Translations under genes and position numbers: made by a program
Source: Cladorhizidae sp. MBARI D1340-BT2
Taxonomy: Eukaryota; Porifera; Demospongiae; Poecilosclerida; Cladorhizidae
DNA length: 64,000 nt
Assembly: GCA_028752905.1 (NCBI GenBank)
Contig: JAQNBH010000006.1
Span: forward strand, 24,975,811 to 25,039,810
Direction: 5' to 3'
Part shown: in pieces, positions 45,613-57,354 of the stretch
Layout: every line of letters starts with the position of its first letter
Numbering within the stretch: position 1 is the first letter of the stretch
Notes under the pieces: generated by a model
Seen by the model: only the letters and a program-made list of their open reading frames with translations
Told to the model about the DNA's origin: nothing
The model's database searches: none

Positions 45613-45893
45613 TGTTGGGAAAATGTCATAGGTCGATGATGAGTGTAAGATTACCATGTATGGGCAGAAACCAGAAGTGGGGGCTCCAGCCTAGTTAAGG
45701 GAGGAGTTGTTACTGCTCTGGGAGTTAGCCATTGTACTGAGTCTTGTAAGTGTCCTATATTGAATTATTAACGTTTCTCTACTTAACCTTGCTAGCCTAG
45801 TGTATAGCTTAAAGGTAGAGTGGTGGCAGCATACCAACACTTAGTGACTGGCTCAGAGTCTGTGGGTAAGATCAGATTTGGTCCTGTCACAAC
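45613..45893 (+). repeat. 5' LTR of Gypsy element 3
   Basis: About 280 bp from TGTTGGGAAAATG to CCTGTCACAAC, ending directly at the primer-binding site. The start is judged from TG and distance only, because no full second LTR is present; only its last ~35 bp recur at 48312. Confidence 0.65.
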
Positions 45894-45954
45894 TGGTGGC
45901 AGCGGTGGGATTTTTTTAAACTAGAGAGATAGCTACTTTCCTTGACAAGAAGAA

Positions 45955-46960
45955 TGGATACCAGAAGTAAGGCAAGGCACACTACAGAAGGAGAAAGGCG
46001 GAGTACTTCACCGCTAATGGACTCAGAAGATATTGGGGAAAGAGTGACAACTTATATGCTCCCAATGTTTAAACTCCAGTCAGAGAAGCAAAAGGAAGAC
46101 GAGAAAAGACGGGCGACCGAACGAGCAGAAGCCGAGGAGAAAAGAGAACAGAGATGGAAAAGATTGCTGATGACAGTGATGAGCGGAGGGGGCACTGACA
46201 GGATAGAAGAATCGGACTCTGTTCCTACCCCCAGCCAAATCAAAGCATCCCGGTTCAGAGAAATGAAGGAAGACGAAGACCCCCTGGATTATTTAACGTT
46301 TTAGAGAGCCATATGGCTACATACAAGGTCCTCAAGAAGGATTGGATTAGATATTTGGCTCCTGAATTCCGACCGGATGCCAACAGAGTATATCTGGCAA
46401 TGCAGCCGGATGTAAAGGAAGACTATGATCAAGTCAAACTAGCACTATTGCGACTCTACCGTGTGACCAGAAAAGCTTACCGAAAAGATTGGACAATCTC
46501 AAACGGAAACCAGACGAAGGATGGGAGGCTCTGATGGGTCGTGCTGTCCTCACCACACGATGGACAGAAGGCTGCAAAACAATCCAGCAGGTAAATGATT
46601 TGTGTGCACTTGATACTGTAATGAAGCTTATGCCTAGACATGTAGCACAGTTTGTGTCTGACAAGATACCCAGCACTGCAGCTGAGGCTGGAGGATTGGC
46701 AGATGATTACCTGGCAGATAGGGGTTGGACCCCTGTTGACCAGTCGATATCGGTCGACTCCACCACCAGATATTCCGGAAGGGAGACAGGTCTAGGCAAC
46801 TAGCAGGTAGAACATGAGGCAGGTGGAAAGAGAAAGAGGCAAGAGCAAGGAGTACACTCACACAAGGGAGCAGTACAGATGATCACAAACAGTACAAGCC
46901 GAAGGCAGATGGGCCCTACAGACCCAAATGCTTCAAATGTGGGATGCCAGGTCATTTTGC
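45955..46960 (+). pseudogene. Gag of Gypsy element 3
   Basis: MDTRSKARHTTEGERRSTSP opens the frame (45954). A charged coiled-coil region follows, then YKVLKKDWIRYLAPEFRPDA (46315) and VYLAMQPDVKEDYDQVKLAL. After a frameshift near 46490, KRKPDEGWEALMGRAV and AEAGGLADDYLADRGW appear. A zinc knuckle, CFKCGMPGHFAPG, lies near 46930 in a further frame. At least three frame breaks are seen. Confidence 0.85.
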
Positions 46961-47039
46961 ACCGGGAATGCTATAGTACCAAGCCCAAAAGTTTCAAGAA
47001 GAGGTACGATAATGTGAACTTGTCCAAGCCACTGATGCC

Positions 47040-47520
47040 CAAGGAAGAAGTATCTCTGATCAAGACAGAGATCAGTGGACGCTCTACAGTGGAAGGCACA
47101 GTAGGAGGGATGAAATGTATAGACATTTTATTAGATGCTGGTGCAGGGCAGATGGTGGTGAGGTCGAGCTTGGTACCCAAGGAGTGCTACACCGGCAGGT
47201 CCAAGGAGGTGAGAGATTACCAGGGAACAGCATGAACTCACCACTTGGCACGGATCAACATCACTGTAGGAGGCCGCACAGAGGAGCTGGAGGTGCTGGT
47301 GGCAGACAAACTAACACATGAAGTGTTGCTTGGCACAGACATGCCTGGACTGTGGGATTTGGGTAAGCAGTTGTTGAATAATGAGTTGGTCAATTTGGTG
47401 TCTACTCGTTCTCAGACTAGAGCAGGAGGGAATACTGAACTGCAGGCTTATGGTCGAGAGAGTGTGAGGCTGAGAAGAGCACTGAGGAGGATGAGACAGC
47501 AATGATGAGGAATCATCCGA
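47040..47520 (+). pseudogene. protease of Gypsy element 3
   Basis: IDILLDAGAGQMVVRSSLVP at about 47120-47180 is the aspartic protease motif, with DAGA where the family has DTGA. The flap end continues after a stop at 47235: LEVLVADKLTHEVLLGTDMP. STRSQTRAGG then begins the linker. Confidence 0.82.
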
Positions 47521-47529
47521 AGGAGTCTC

Positions 47530-48302
47530 CGATGATGGACCAGACCCTACCACAACTGACGAGACATCTGATGAAGAGCCAGAGAAGAAAAGTCTGACAA
47601 AGTCCCAGAAGAGGCAGGCCAATGCAGTGTACATAGAGGGGCAGAAGGGCCATCCACTAGATGTCAATTCCAAGGAACTCCAATGAGAGCAAGAGCATGA
47701 TCCGATACTTAAACCCATGTGGGTGAAGGCACAGAGTGATGACAACACTGAGTTTCTGGTGGAGGATCACTTGCTGTGGAGGAATACAACAGACCGCCTG
47801 GGTGATGAGGCAACACAATTGTGCCTACCTAAAAGGTATAGGTCCATGGTACTGGCTCTAGCTCACCGACCAGGCCATCCAGGATGAGATAGAACAGCAC
47901 AGAGAATACTTGATGAATTCTTCTGGCGCCAAATTCATGATGATGTGGAAAAGTTTCACCTGCACCATTACCATCATCGGGCAACCATCCTCCAGAATAG
48001 CGATGGATTTGACAGGGCCACTCCCGACGACACCAGATGGCAACCGTTTTGTGCTAGTAGTGATAGATTATTCCACTAGATGGCCTGAGGCATTTGCACT
48101 ACGGACAACAGAAAGTTCCATTATTGCAGAGAAGCTAACACAAATGTTTACATGGACTGGTGTGCCAGACGAGATCCTGACGGTCTGCGGCACAAACTTT
48201 GTCAGCAAGCTGCTGAAAGAGTTGTATAACTTCTTGGGGTTGAAGGCGATCAAAACCACTCCTTACCACTCACCCACAGACGGGATGGTTGACTCACGTT
48301 AA
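47530..48302 (+). pseudogene. integrase of Gypsy element 3
   Basis: A linker (EEPEKKSLTKSQKRQANAVY) is followed by a zinc finger region with LALAHRPGHPG and RTAQRILDEFFW. Then the core: AMDLTGPLPTTPDGNRFVLV, VIDYSTRWPEAFALRT. The first Asp is in MDLTGP. The second Asp site reads TVCGTNF where TDCGTNF is expected. The frame is cut just where the catalytic Glu should come (TPYHSPTDGMVDS) and ends at TAA 48300. Confidence 0.88.
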
Positions 48303-48311
48303 AGGCAATGG

Positions 48312-48424
48312 TCTGTGGGTAATATCAGATTTGGTCCTGTCACAACTGGTGGCAGCGGTGGGATTGTTTTTTAACTAGAGAGATAGCTACTATCCTTGAC
48401 AAGAAGAATGGATACCAGAAGTAA
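48312..48424 (+). repeat. second LTR end, primer site and gag start of a Gypsy 3-type element
   Basis: TCTGTGGGTAATATCAGATT onward repeats 45859-45969, through the primer-binding site, the leader and gag codons MDTRSK, and then breaks off into a GGTA array. It is a partial second copy in direct orientation, produced by recombination or by insertion of another element. Confidence 0.88.
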
Positions 48425-48605
48425 GGTAGGTAGGTAGGTAGGTAGGTAGGTAGGTAGGTAGGTAGGTAGGTAGGTAGGTGGGTAGGTAGGTAGGTAGGTG
48501 GGTGGGTGGGTGGGTGGGTGGGTGGGCGGGTGGGTGGGTGGGTGGGTGGGTGGGTGGGTAGGTAGGTAGGTATGTATGTAGGTAGGTAGGTAGGTAGGTA
48601 GTATG
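48424..48605 (+). repeat. (GGTA/GGTG)n tetranucleotide array
   Basis: About 45 tandem GTAG units, with a central block of GTGG units and one GCGG. It begins exactly after the gag words AGAAGTAAG, which may have seeded it. The minus-strand ORF of Pro-Thr-Tyr repeats across it is an artefact. Confidence 0.95.
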
Positions 48606-48639
48606 TAGGAGAGCAAAATAGAGTTAAAAAGGGGGTGAT

Positions 48640-49665
48640 TTCTCATCTAAAGCCATTTAAAGGGTATAAACAGTTCCATAATGTTGAAAAGGAAGCTAAT
48701 GTACCCATTTTACTTGAATAAAATGGATTCACCCTATCTGATTCTTCACACCTTCGTCGTCTGATACCATTCATCTTGCATGATGAAATCAGTAAACTGA
48801 AACAAGATATTTGCGGGAGACATGTAGCTATCATTTTTGATGGAACGACCCATGTGTGTGAGGCCTTTGTGATTGTTCTACGTTACATAGATAAAGAGTG
48901 AGCTATCAAGCAGCGTGTTTGTCGGCTGATGCTTTTAGCTAAATCCATCACTGGAGAAGAATGTGATAGGCAACTAATAACTGCTTTGTCAACTGAGCTG
49001 TCAATTGCTTCTAATTTGATTATAGCAGCAAAGAGGGACCGTGCATCAGTGAATGATGTGGCAATGAGGACCATATCTGTGATCTATAATAAGATAATGG
49101 TTATCGCCTGTTTTTCGCACACTCTGGATCATGTTGGAGAAAGAATGAAAACACCTATCTTAGATGTGTTCATAAAGGCTTGGATAAGCTTGTTCGCTCA
49201 CAGTCCGAAGTCAAGGCTTGCATGGAAGACACAGCCTGGATTGTCCACTCCAACCTATTCAGCAACCATATGGTGGAGTAAGTCTGAAGTTGTCCACAAA
49301 TTGCATGACATGTTTGGAGATGTGCTGCATGGCAGTGATTTACCTCCATATACAACTGGAAAACTACTGGAAATCATTGACGATCAAGCAGCATGTAGGA
49401 AACTGAAAATGGAGCTCGCTATAACAGTAGATGCAATGGAACCGTTCGTCAAGGCAACATACTCATTAGTGTTAGTTACATTAAGTCTTCTGTATTCTCA
49501 TGTCTCGTCACAATACTATCCAAATGTGGCTGCAGTCTCTAAGCATCTGTCAGAGGGAAATTCTACACGTGAGTGCCAACTGATAGCTTACGCCAAAGCT
49601 TGTTGTGTCCCTACTCATACTTCAAGGAGAAGTTTGACAGAGATCTCAGGCCTATTGTACTTGTT
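48640..49665 (+). pseudogene. hAT-type transposase, truncated at the arm boundary
   Basis: In one frame: KPFKGYKQFHNVEKEANVP, a stop, GFTLSDSSHLRRLIPFILHD, RHVAIIFDGTTHVCEAFV (likely first catalytic Asp), a stop at 48899, then a 258-codon open frame with LLAKSITGEECDRQLITALS, KRDRASVNDVAMRT and CFSHTLDHVGERM. PTYSATIWWSKSEVVHKLHD follows. This is a hAT-like transposase found in many invertebrates, with the insertion domain present. Near 49610 a frameshift precedes EKFDRDLRPIVLV, and the match ends at 49660, the inner edge of the right arm. The C-terminal dimerisation part is gone. Confidence 0.8.
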
Positions 49666-52600
49666 AAATATGTGCCCCCTCCCTCCCCACTCAACTCAAT
49701 CATAAATGCAGCCCTGAATAGTACTTAAAGTAGACCCCAGTGATGGACAGTTACTAACAAGCATAGTAGGTCCATACACTGCTTACTTATACCAGTTGGC
49801 TGACCTTTACGCCTGGATGCTAGTTGCAGCTGCCTGTGGTTAGGGAGGTGATGTAACTGGTGATCTGTAGCAAAGTGCATGATTGTGCATATGTACACAA
49901 TGCTAGTGAGTGTGAGTAGTTTACTGTTTGCTCTCCTCTCCATGATTGATTCTACCCAACCTCATATAGCATCCCTGTTTCTCATGCCACATCTGTGGAG
50001 CTAGTTGTCTACTGCATCTCACTGTTGAATGCTTCTACTAACTTCATTTCAGAGCAACCCCCTTGCCAACTGGTTCTGAGTGGAGGTCTTGCTAGTATAG
50101 TAAATGACTAATTTTGGGGGAGATAGGTAATTTTTTAATAAAAAAACCAAACAAGTGGGGTACCACTTTATAGCTTCATAGATTCTGTAAACTTTATGGT
50201 ATGTACTTGATATATAGCTCAAAAGATAGCGCTCTGTGTACTTTATTTCAATACTATATTTTTCATGCGTATAACTATAGCCAAGTTACTGGAACTAAAG
50301 TGGAGGGATCCTAAAACCTGAATGCCTGATTTTGCCGCATAAATATCTCCAGATTGCCAAGTGCTAGAGAGTTGAAATTAACACCAGTGACTAGAAGAAG
50401 CCCTACTCTATGCAATAAGCAATTTGATGAGGCGCTAAAACGTAAGTACGTGGTCAAATGCTCGGTTGTAAAATGAATTTTGTTAAAATTCCATAAAATT
50501 CATTTTCCACCTGTGCGCTTGCTTGACCAGTACTTACATTTTAGCGCCTTATCAAAAATAGAGTAGGGCTTTCTCTAACCAGTGTTGCTAATTTCAACTC
50601 TCTAGCACTTGGCAATCTGAAGATATTTATGTGGCAAAATCAGGCATAGAGGTTTTGAGGCTCCCTCCACTTTATTTCCAGTAACTTGCCTATAGTTATC
50701 ATATGAAAAATATTTTAGTATCAAAGCGAGGAGAGACCAATCTTTTGAGCTATAATTATATCAAGTCCATACCATGAAGTTTACAGAATCTATGGCGCTA
50801 TAAAGTGGTAACCACAAGTTTGTTTTTATAATTTAAAAATGCACCTATCACCCCTAACAAACTCACAGTTGACTACTTGCTAACTGATCAATGATGTTTA
50901 TATTTTGTAAGAATGATTCTATCACAGGTTAAGTGTTGTGAAACACAGTCAAATCATTGGGTAATATTTTGTAAGGATGTACATGTAACCCTGTCTATGT
51001 GTCGTGTAACACCGTCTGTGATGTGTTATGATGGAGAAAGAAGCTCTCATTTTTTAATGTAATACCATATTTCATTAACTGATTCACCTTTTTAAGCTGA
51101 TATCTTCAAATTGGGACATTCATCATAAAACGTGCTAAAAACCAGATTTTTACCTGGACATGTGCAGAAGGTTACAACATTATTACATTAAACTTTATTT
51201 CTTGTTCTAATTTGTGGGAGTGGGTGGAGGAAGCGATAAAAATATAGAAATGAATAAAACTGATTGACAAGCAAAAAAGTCATAAACTGTCCCTTCCTTA
51301 CCTTTGCTGCTGTCTCTGCAAGCCAATGAAAGCTGTATATTCACCTATGCTAGCCTGAAATCCCTCAGAATATCTACTCTCTTTAGAAGAAAATGCACTC
51401 CTGGTTGGATTTCTGTATCAGCATCTAGGATGGTTATGCATTGAAGGTGCTACAAAATATCACGAGGAAAAGAGTTTACCCTCTACAAGTTTCTCCTGGA
51501 AAAGTTGGGCATTAGTAGTGGCTAGCTGTTCTGACAGCAGTAAGGGTAGCATTACCTTTACTAGAGTTTACAGGATCCCATCCAAGGACAAAAATGTCAA
51601 CTAACAAGTGTAGCATACTAATCTCAATGGAAGCAAGTCAGCATTTTCTTCTCCGTAACTAGTGATCCCTTATCAACATACTTATGTAAGCCAGAAATTG
51701 ATTAAATCATATTACCCACAGAGATCAGAATGCTCACTTAGCTGCCATCAAGCTCAAATGCACCCTCCCTGCGACATCCATCATTGTCCGTGGGACGGGA
51801 TCCAGGATGAACTATTGAAAGTTAATGCTATCCTTTCTGGTGTTAAAACCTTCACAAGTTTTACATCCCAGATGCCACTGCAAAGATCTTGCTCTATCCT
51901 GGCCCAAATCAGCAGAAGACTGTAAACAATGTATCAAAGGACACTAACTCATTTCTCAAAGTCTAAACTATTGAGAGAGTTTACTGGTAGGCACAAGTAG
52001 CCTAGTGTAGGAAAAACAGCTTGCTAAAACAGCAGAATTCCCATAAAGATTACTATGAGGACAGTGGTTGCGATCAGCGATTGCACATCCTTTATACTTG
52101 CTGCAAAACTGATTAAGTTATGATTTAAAAAACTTTAAGACCATTTTAGATCAGTTCTTGTAAGTTGCTAGAGTATTAAGAGGCACCTGTACATACTCCA
52201 TCCCCTAATGCTGCAGGGATAACTAATGTTGTTCTAATGCTGCTGGTACAAAGCCGCCACCATACTAGAGCTTGAAATAACAATCCCATTGAAGAGACAC
52301 CTCCCACACACGTGCATGTACTTGACTGTCAAATGCTGAACGTTCTATTAAGTAGCATTTAGGGGGCCTAACTTGTACCACTTTTGTCTATAAAAATATT
52401 TTAGTTTCCTAAACTGTGGTTGTTAAGCCTCTCATGTTTAGTTACCTAATGTTCTTAAGTTAAGTTATGGTATCTTGCTACGAAGCACTGTTCTCAAAGT
52501 CCTTGAAACATGCACCAATTATGAACATGTGAACAAGCTTCATGATTAGTGTAACATATTTCCCAGAACATTGAGGCAAGAATTGTAATAGCATAACCAG

Positions 52601-53844
52601 GCCTATTTATAGCTGCAACTCTCTGTAACTGTCTACAGTTTCCTAACGAGTATCTTGCTGCTCCATCATGACATTTGCAACCTTTCCCAAGTGATCTAGT
52701 GGCACAGGCAGCTCCTCCTGCACGTCCTCTAAATTGCCAAAAACATTTTCCAATGTCCCAATGATGGTATAACTGGATCGTAAAGGATATCAACATTGAG
52801 CCTGTCACAAGAATTGCATATTTCATGATAACTGATCTTCAAATGGTTTTATAGTTGAATATACTTTGCTGAATAAAACCAATTGCAAAGAATGCAGGAT
52901 AGACCATCTATAGGTCGTTACATCATCTCAGGAGCCACGGTACTTAATTTAATATGGCTTGGGAGTCTTATGAATTTCATTCATTTTCCACCCGCACGCT
53001 TGACTACGTACTTACATTTTAGCGCCTAATCAAAACTGTCATTGTATAGAGTAGGGCTTCCTGTAGCCACTGGTACTAATTTCAACTCTCTAGCACTTGG
53101 CAATCTGGAGACATTTACGCACCAAAATCAGGCATTCTGGTTTTTGAGGATCCTGTGTGAGTAATTAGTTCTGTGCAGTTCAAAATCTCATTATAATAAT
53201 ATACTAGAACTTTATTTAAATCAGCTTTTTTGTTCAGCTGAGAGTAATCGTACAAGTTTGAATAAATTTAGAAGTGTACTAGTATTATGCATAATATGAT
53301 GTAATGTTACATGTTTTACCTTCTTGTATGTAACCTGATATTCATCTCCCTCCTCTTGATGTTCGGACTCTCCTCACATTTGGTGAGTATTTGAATCTAC
53401 AATAATCATCCCCAACATCTTGCAATGTGCATAATACAACTACTTATTGTTGGTGGTAATAATACCCACAACTGTCTATATCTCAACTCTCTTAACATGG
53501 TGTCGTAATACGCTCAGGATGCTACACACAAAACTAGATGCTATGGGTACATTTTCCTCTGTAAGTTAAAACTAGACCAACAACAGCTGTCTTTGCATGG
53601 AACTTGAGCTCTATGTTGAATGAGCTCTATACTGGGAGGTAGCAACAGCGAACCTAATTTCTGCTGCGTTATATGTTTAGTTTGTTCTTGCTCTAGTACA
53701 GGCAGCATCCAGCAGTGAAGCTAGATATATTTAATGGGAACTCTTAAGGGTGTGGATCTTGCTGTTCTTTTACTATTATAGTCTACTAGATAATGACAGG
53801 CTTAGATAATTTATCCACTAAAGCTTTGGATGTGGTACCTAGCC
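49661..53844 (-). other. non-coding inner half of the right arm
   Basis: Mirror of 6234-11460. It holds the palindromic repeat at about 50140-50900, one unit of the sequence duplicated on the left (51085-51345), and the counterpart of the possible exon (52494-52826 on the minus strand). It lacks the 587-bp segment described at 6929. No intact gene is seen. Confidence 0.7.
50140..50900 (-). repeat. palindromic (foldback) repeat, right arm
   Basis: Counterpart of 10200-10985. Two opposed halves meet near TTTTGTTAAAATTCCATAAA at about 50478. Each half contains CTCTAGCACTTGGCAATCTG or its complement and the phrase around TTTTAGCGCC. It lies just inside the inner end of the arm. Confidence 0.78.
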
Positions 53845-53849
53845 CTTAT

Positions 53850-56800
53850 CATGGGCGTACGCAGGGGGGGGTCTGCAGAACCCCCCTTTCATTTTAATGA
53901 TATTCATTGGAATGTGTTTGTGTGTGTTTTGCCCTCTCAGATTTCATTTCAGGCAATGGCACACTTCATTAATATAATTTTAATTAACATAGGTACATTG
54001 ATAGTGTTAAATAATGTGGAAACAAAATTACAATAACTTAGGGCTAGGCCTAGCCCTAGCCCTAGCCCTTGACCATGGTGGAGGGTAAAATGAGAACCCA
54101 ACGAATGTACTTTCTAAAGAAAGCCCACAAATCCCCCATGCAAATAAGACCAATCTGCTCAGGGTGCTCTGGTCCCACCGAGAGGCTGTCTGGTTGGTTG
54201 GACTTTGTCCTTCGACTGGTTAATGAGCTAATCATTGCACATGTAGTGAGCATTAATAGTAGTTGTGGAACTAATGAGCTACAACTCTGCCATCAAGAGC
54301 CAACGACAAAATATGGACACCAGGTCATTTTTCAAAATAACAGCCATTGAGGATGAAGATAAGAGAAATTATTGCTAGCTATTTAGCTTGAAGCCTGTAC
54401 ACTTGATAAACCAATCACATTTATTCAGATTCTAGTGAACCTCAGTCTGATCTGGATCATTCTGAAATCAGTACCACTCTGGAAAGCTGACATGAAGATG
54501 AAGTTCCTATAGTTAATGAATGCTCAAGTGGAAGTGCCGAAGGAGCAGAATCGTATGTTTATTATCTTCTATTGATGATGCTGATTGTTTAATACATGAG
54601 CTTTCTAGTGGTGCTAGATACTCTTTCTTATGTCACCACGATGTACAATTGCTTAGTGTCCTTACTGGCACCTTATTACATAGCTATCACCAAAAGTTTA
54701 ACATATTGTGGCTCAGTAAATATCCTTGGCTAGTCTACAGTTCTAAGGTAGATGGTGTATTTTGTCCGCCTTGTGCTCTGTTTCTTCCATCTAACCAACG
54801 TAAATATAAAGGTTACCTGGTAATTAAGCCTTTTTCTAACTGGATCAAGATGAGTTGCAATTTGGGTAATCATGCAAAGCTTCAATACCATCGTGATTGT
54901 TTGCAGCAAGCAGATGCACAATTGAAAATCCAGTATCACGAGTAGATGTAATGACAAGCACTGCTGTTCAAAAGGAAATTAGTGAAAAAAGGCAATACTG
55001 AGGCAAATTGTTTGAGCAATTTTTTTTTAGGCAAACAGGGTATTGCATTTCATGGAAAGTTAGAGGAAGTTGCATCGTCAAAGAATCCTGGAAACTTTTT
55101 AGCAATGCTAAAATCTTTTGCGGGGACAGACAGTATTTAATATGAGCATCTTTATTGTACCAAGGCAAAGAATGCAACACACTTATCACCAACGACTCAA
55201 AATGTAATTATTAATATTATAGGCTATGATATGATTCTTGCCAAAACAATATCTGAGATAAAAGAAGCAAAATATTTTTTCGTTCTAGCTGATGAGGTTT
55301 CATGTCACAATGTAGAGCATCTGCACATATTCCTTCACTTTGTTGATGGCCATGGTGACATTCGAGAAGAGTTAAGAGTTTGTTTCATTTGTAAAACTTG
55401 AGAGAGTCCGAGCAGCTGATGTGTACCAAATACCATTATACAGACCTTGGAGGGGCTTGGCTTATCACTGAATGATTTGCGAGGGAAAGGGTATGATGGG
55501 GCCTCAATGATGAGTGGGGAGATAGCTGGTGTGCAGGCATTACTTCGAGAGAAGCATCCCAAGGCATTCTACACCCATTGTGCAAGTCATTCCATAATCT
55601 GGCTATCATAAGTTCCTGTTCTGTTCCACCTATAAGGAACTGTGTAGATCAGATAAAAGGTTTCACATTATGGATTAAGGATTCAGCTAAAAGAGAGGGC
55701 CTCCTTAAAGCAATCATTCAGAAGAGGTCTCAGATTGGCACAAAGCAGTTTTCAATAATCAACGTTTGCATTACTCGATGGGTAGAGAACATCAATGGCT
55801 GGGAGCGTTTCTGTCTATATCATCCTTTTCTAATTGAAATGTGTGAGATAGTACTCTATGGAAATAGTGAATTTCTGAACTTTAAAGATGGTTGGACTAC
55901 TGATGATAAGAAAAATGCTCTTGCATACATGAAAACATTGGAGTCCTTTGCATTTTTGTATTCCCTAGTCACTCTCTTTAGGTCTATTTAAAGAAGCTGT
56001 TGTTAAATTACAAGGAAAGTGCCAAGACCTTACCTCTGGAGTGACAATAAGTACAAGACTGTTGCAATGAATTTAAAAGAGAGAGAGCAGATGTTGATAA
56101 TTTTTCACAGCGTATCTTTCGGCATTGTTCTAGATGGGCAGTTCAGTCCAATATAACTATTTCGATGCCACGCACAACTCAGCGACAGCAGCATTGTCTG
56201 AATCCACTAATTCAGTTGAGGATTATTTTAAATGGGCTGTAGTCATCCCTTTTCTTGACCACATTATACATCAAGATTTACTAAGCATACCAACCAGGTA
56301 GCTTCATTGCAATACCTATTGCCCATCCATACCACTACTTCATCCTTTGTTAATATTGAACCTGCTGTTACTTTCTATTCTGAATATCTACCAAATGTGA
56401 GTATACTTGATGAAGAGTTTCATCGCTGGAAGTCAAGGTGGCTACAAATTTAACCAGATGAGCGTCTCAAACTCTGAGTGAATCGCTTAAACTCTGCTGC
56501 CTCAAAACCCTTCCAAATGTCCCTTTTGAACCTTTTTGCTACACTCCCACTCAGTTCCCGTACTTGTGGACGATCTGCTTCCACACTTCGATGTTTAAAC
56601 AAGTGAGGAAAGACTCAGTGCCTTAGCATTAATACTGGAATGGATCGATACTGTTGCAAACTTTACGTAGAACAACATCCATGCAGAATTCAATGTTAGC
56701 TTATTATTTCAGTAATTTTGTCTGTATATTTTTGAAGGTTGCTTAATAAAAATCATCTCTGTAAATATTTTTGGAGTTTCCACGATTTGTGCTGGATGGG

Positions 56801-56912
56801 GCATATATATTTCCCTTTTGCACTATATATCCTCACCATGGCTTTCAGCCACATGATCCACATCCGACATATATACATAACCCCCCTTTTCAAAAGTCTG
56901 CATACGCCCCTG
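53850..56912 (+). mobile_element. hAT/ZMYM-like DNA transposon, right arm copy
   Basis: Mirror partner of 3264-6233. The ends are CATGGGCGTACGCAG at 53850 and CATACGCCCCTG ending at 56912. The 5-bp duplication CTTAT lies at 53845-53849 and 56913-56917, the complement of the left copy's ATAAG. It is about 90 bp longer than the left copy. Identical insertion site and target duplication show common descent, not two separate insertions. Confidence 0.88.
54520..56600 (+). pseudogene. ZMYM/hAT-like transposase relic (right)
   Basis: The same frames as the left copy are seen. 54520-54945 has SSKVDGVFCPPCALFLPS, including the CxxC pair that is shortened in the left copy. 55230-55590 has LADEVSCHNVEHLHI, RGKGYDGASMMSG and LLREKHPKAF. 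55578-55991 has SVPPIRNCVDQIKGF and ITRWVENINGWERF. Damage includes frameshifts near 55010-55200, an insertion near 55370-55385, and breaks at about 55425 and 55990. Reading left and right together would show which breaks are private to one arm. Confidence 0.84.
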
Positions 56913-56917
56913 CTTAT

Positions 56918-57354
56918 AAGCTTCTTAAACTAGCCTTATTCCTACTAGGACAGCTTCTCAGGCTCTTCTACTTGGCACACTTGTAGATCTTGGATAGATA
57001 ACCAATTAGGGAAAGTAAATTGGATGATTTTCCAAAAAAAATTTTATGGATCAGCTATATATCTTGTAAACAGCCTCCTGTATGATTTACTAGGTTGCTT
57101 CTATCACATTCCAAGATGCTTCCTGGCATGTTTCATGTGGAATTATTGTCCTCCTGATTTCATACTTGGGATACTATAGTGTCCCCAGAAGATGCAATGC
57201 TTTACAAGTGGGTACTGAGCAGCTGCTTGCTTTACAGCTGTACTCAAAGTTCTTTAGATAGAGGAGCTATTGATTTAGTTAAGAGCTTTGTAGAGTTTGG
57301 CTATATTAGATTACAACAGATAGCAAGTTTAATTAAATATTGTGGGGCGTAACT
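56918..57354 (+). other. spacer between hAT element and piggyBac relic, right arm
   Basis: Mirror of 2863-3258. No coding sequence is recognised; it is presumably the 5' flank of the piggyBac gene, but no promoter motif stands out. The right copy has a 56-bp-scale insertion near 57115-57170 not obvious on the left. Confidence 0.5.

Larger units (their letters stand above)
45613..48311 (+). mobile_element. partial Gypsy element 3 (PR-IN order)
   Basis: The 5' LTR begins near TGTTGGGAAAATG (45613) and ends at CACAAC (45893). The primer-binding site TGGTGGCAGCGGTGGGATT at 45894-45912 follows, complementary to the 3' end of a tRNA probably of the Leu type. Then gag, protease, integrase zinc finger and integrase core follow. 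No RT lies between protease and integrase, so this element also has the Gmr1-like order. RT, RNase H and the 3' LTR are missing; at 48312 the sequence jumps back to a second LTR end. Confidence 0.88.

Noticed and set aside
48371..48646. Pro-Thr-Tyr-rich ORF on the minus strand
   Set aside because: Direct translation of the GGTA tetranucleotide array.
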